Below are positions 62,501 to 64,000 of a stretch of DNA of 64,000 nucleotides, one piece after another. Position 1 is the stretch's first letter. Each line of letters opens with the position of its first letter. The DNA lies in assembly GCA_947166105.1 (NCBI GenBank), contig CAMVCZ010000009.1, forward strand, positions 1-64,000, given 5' to 3'. The position numbers were made by a program, and so were the translations under genes. The notes beneath the pieces are model-generated. The model had not been told where the DNA came from. It made no database searches and saw only the letters and a list, made by a program, of their open reading frames with translations. The DNA comes from an uncultured Bacteroidales bacterium (GTDB lineage Bacteria; Bacteroidota; Bacteroidia; Bacteroidales; F082).

Positions 62501-63939
62501 CTCCTCACATGAGTTGCCGTGTGTTTGACGCAAATAACCAAGCTGTCTATGTGTATTCTGACGGCTCCAACTATAATCCTGCAAGTCCGTCATCTTACAA
62601 CGGTACGCTGATGACACAGAAGAACCAGATTATCATCACCAAGGAAGCCATTTCCACTGAACCAGTCAACATCACGGTCAGCGTAAGCCCTGCACAGGCT
62701 GGTACGGTAAGCGGAGGTGGTGAATATCTGTTTGGCGAAACCTGCACGGTGAGTGTCACACCTAACGAGGGTTACACCTTTATGGGCTGGAACGAAAACG
62801 GAACTATAGTCTCTAACGACCTGTCATATAGCTTCATTGCTATCAATGATAGAAACCTTGTGGCCACATTCATCCAAGCCATAGAGATTGGCGAAGCCAC
62901 AACAACCAACAATTACCTCCCCAGCTACAACTATTATAATTATTCCTTGACCCAGCAGATTTATACCGCTGCGGAAATCGGTACGGCAGGAACTATCAAC
63001 AGCATTGCCTTCTTCAACGAGGGATCGGAAAAGACCCGCACCTACGACATCTACCTGAAACATACGACAAAGTCATCCTTCAGCAGCAAGACCGACTGGA
63101 TTACGGTGGCAGCAGCCGACAAAGTGTTCAGCGGCAATGTCACTTTGACCGTTGGTGATTGGACTTTCATCATTTTCAGCACTCCGTTTGAATATGATGG
63201 CTCCTCCAATTTGGTTGTTGTTGTGGACGATAACAGCGGCGTTTATACCAGTCAGCCGCACATGGCCTGCTCAGCGTTTAACACAAGTAGCAGCCAGTCT
63301 ATCTATGTGTATTCTGATGATACTAACTACAACCCGTTGGTACCTCCTACTGCCTCATCTTCTTATAATAATATACTCACACTGAAGAGCCACATTCTTC
63401 TTGGCATCGAAACAGGCAATCCTATCATTGAGCAAACCATCCAACTTGGAGCCGACTGGAACTGGTGGTCGCCGAATGTAGACATCACTTTGGGCGAACT
63501 GAAAGAAGCCTTGGGCAACCACGGCATGAGGATTGCAGCACAGGATGGCAAATTTGCCACCTACAATGCCAACAGCGGTACATGGACGGGTAACCTGCAA
63601 AGCATCGAATTGGGCAAGATGTACAAGATTAGGACCAACGAGGCTTGCACCATTACCTTCAGTAGCGAAGTGGTCGACCCAGCACTATATCCGATTACTC
63701 TTTCTTCAGGAAACAACTGGATTGGGTTCATCAGCACCCAAAGCATGAGCCTCAATGAAGCCTTTAGCAACTTCACTCCGACCGATAGGGATGTCATCAA
63801 GTCAGCCAACGGCAAAGCCACTTATTACCAAGGTTACGGTTGGCAAGGTTCTCTCAACACGCTTGAACCTGGCAAGGGCTACATCTACAAGTCGAATGCG
63901 ACAGGAACACGCACTTTCACTTATCCGTCAGCGAAGTAA
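59521..63939 (+). CDS. Gingipain-like C25 cysteine peptidase, multidomain
   Basis: A 1472-residue exported protein. Signal peptide (LLFALALMLCFNVVGQ), C25 propeptide (about 20-225), and a C25 catalytic domain (about 235-600) with the His in NYTAHGDIQEWYNP and the Cys in FWAMGNCCLTANWG. An Ig-like domain follows (about 680-795). Then come two tandem copies of a module of about 210 residues: a short beta-repeat (GTVSGGGQFNYDESCTVTAT; GTVSGGGEYLFGETCTVSVT) plus a beta-sandwich (YLPSYNYYKYALSEQIYTSA; YLPSYNYYNYSLTQQIYTAA). The C-terminus (WNWWSPNVDITLGELKEALG to FTYPSAK) is not the classic T9SS sorting domain, so its export or anchoring signal is uncertain. Confidence 0.88.
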   Translation: MKRGLLFALALMLCFNVVGQQSITLRSVDKAECVSSDFQLLKASFSFSTIEAENVDTERGQFSWLSMPNTVIGGNEGDPQIPVVNQLIAVPFGATPSIRVTSYSSTDYRLEDFGIQTLVPRQPSLRKDQRPEDVPFVMNEAAYQTRGFRSEPLAVVTVVGTMRGVQLGKMTIEPVSYDPVNNTLRVFNDIEVEVGFDGADAVATEKMLVDTYSPYFDGIYGMLFNGRAVRDAYSDHPDLYTTPVKMLVVTTSTYTNSTPFQTWLNWKKQKGIDVDVQTVTSSTSSADVRSLIQSRYNANHPTFLVIVGDETAVKNYTTYSVVGLNYNPYISDLQYASIDNDVYHDMFMSRMSVSSTTELGYLVDKIMMYEQYTMPDPSYLNNVLLIAGADATWAPRVGRPTINYAADNYFNAAHGFNNIYKYVTDNYSGCYNYLSSGVGFANYTAHGDIQEWYNPNFTNTNVNALTNTNKYFWAMGNCCLTANWGNSSYYPCFGEAMIRAQNKGAFGYIGSIPESYWYEDYYFGVGATSTMSQTPSMSQTTTGVYDFMFDDTQMNTLNSVPFAGNVAVTYAHANNYTSSVSDEYYWRAYQCLGDGSVMPYHVNPSANNVSHASAFGMGLTSFTVNALPGSYVSITKDNEILGVAQVGSTGIVNVPVTPVNTAGDVMIVVTRQQRQPYIQTIPAVALDGPFIGVDNYTPNTALIGQNTDLSITFKNLGNAATTGTTTVTLTSSDSNVSIIENTKTFGALAANATTTVNGFRFCLNEGVTLGTNVTLHYSAVNGSDTWEGNITITPNQIFTVTVASNNADYGTVSGGGQFNYDESCTVTATPAEGYMFTSWTNNNTVVSTDAEYTFNVTNNMDLMANFAEGVMIGSGTNTSDYLPSYNYYKYALSEQIYTSAELGGAGLITSIAFYNGGATKTRNYDFYMKATTKNTFSGNTDWIAVTAAEKVFSGSVTMTANEWTTITFNTPFVYDGTSNVVLVADDNTGSYTSSPHMSCRVFDANNQAVYVYSDGSNYNPASPSSYNGTLMTQKNQIIITKEAISTEPVNITVSVSPAQAGTVSGGGEYLFGETCTVSVTPNEGYTFMGWNENGTIVSNDLSYSFIAINDRNLVATFIQAIEIGEATTTNNYLPSYNYYNYSLTQQIYTAAEIGTAGTINSIAFFNEGSEKTRTYDIYLKHTTKSSFSSKTDWITVAAADKVFSGNVTLTVGDWTFIIFSTPFEYDGSSNLVVVVDDNSGVYTSQPHMACSAFNTSSSQSIYVYSDDTNYNPLVPPTASSSYNNILTLKSHILLGIETGNPIIEQTIQLGADWNWWSPNVDITLGELKEALGNHGMRIAAQDGKFATYNANSGTWTGNLQSIELGKMYKIRTNEACTITFSSEVVDPALYPITLSSGNNWIGFISTQSMSLNEAFSNFTPTDRDVIKSANGKATYYQGYGWQGSLNTLEPGKGYIYKSNATGTRTFTYPSAK

Positions 63940-63960
63940 ACTTGATTCATCGTTGGAAAT

Positions 63961-64000
63961 ATGAATAAGTTGAAATATTGCATATTGGTTCTTGCCCTCG
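63961..64000 (+). CDS. Start of another exported protein, cut by window edge
   Basis: ATG 21 bp after the C25 peptidase stop opens MNKLKYCILVLAL, a clear signal-peptide start, and is still open at the window end. The close spacing suggests it is co-transcribed with the peptidase. Confidence 0.6.
   Translation, partial: MNKLKYCILVLAL

Overview
The window is chromosomal DNA from a member of the Bacteroidota, most likely an uncultured, probably host-associated Bacteroidales. The evidence is the type IX secretion (T9SS)/gliding gene set (sprE/porW, gldE, gldD), several large secreted proteins with T9SS C-terminal sorting domains, the order mutY-ssb-gldE-gldD, a tiny mS38-like ribosomal protein next to HU, lptE-secG synteny, and Bacteroidota-type promoters (TAnnTTTG -7 boxes) instead of Shine-Dalgarno-rich starts. 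No rRNA, tRNA, CRISPR array or phage was found. The species cannot be named from the sequence alone.

Layout. 1-5.0 kb (minus): the 5' end of fabD, then an apparent operon read as transmembrane pseudokinase -> sprE/porW -> bactofilin -> folE. 5.1-12.1 kb (minus): a DUF2975 / small XRE regulator / lipoprotein cluster, a second lipoprotein, and a T9SS cargo operon whose papain-family peptidase and beta-helix/sorting-domain halves are separated by a single-base frameshift. 12.1-14.0 kb: a leader region, a gene remnant and a DUF4143-type ATPase preceded by four 23-bp tandem repeats. 14.1-31.5 kb (plus): core genes pheT, sigma-54 activator, lptE, TPR protein, secG, an MMPL exporter, fatty-acid kinase pair (fakA/fakB-like), a GNAT-like protein, plsX, acpP, lolA-like gene and secA.

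31.5-39.5 kb (minus) is an accessory island between secA and pyrH. It looks richer in A+T than its surroundings. It holds a chimeric truncated COG2865 gene, a decayed DUF4160/DUF2442 pair, a Clp-fold serine protease with a tiny partner, a secreted HtrA-like protease, a DUF2971 protein, and a COG1672/DUF234-type ATPase bracketed on both sides by palindromes built on GTGTCCACGAAA.

39.6-45 kb returns to core genes: pyrH, a shortened GT-C-like membrane protein, frr, tatD, hflX and trpS. 45-52.4 kb (minus) carries two paralogous T9SS cargo proteins and a TPR lipoprotein regulator. 52.6-53.7 kb is an AbiEii-type nucleotidyltransferase pair. 53.7-59.5 kb holds rng, the mS38-like gene, hup, mutY, ssb, gldE and gldD. 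The window ends with a 1472-residue gingipain-like C25 peptidase and the first 13 codons of another exported protein.

Two themes stand out. First, T9SS components (sprE, gldD, gldE) and cargo (five or six genes) are scattered through the window. Second, several unrelated small palindromic or simple repeats sit between genes and, unusually, inside coding sequence. They lie at linker positions and at the same strand-loop position of two paralogous sorting domains. The most unusual unit is the pair of ATPase genes with the same layout: an AAA+ ATPase with a nuclease-like C-terminus, a TATTTTTG box about 20 bp before the start codon, and a repeat array 35-140 bp upstream of that box.
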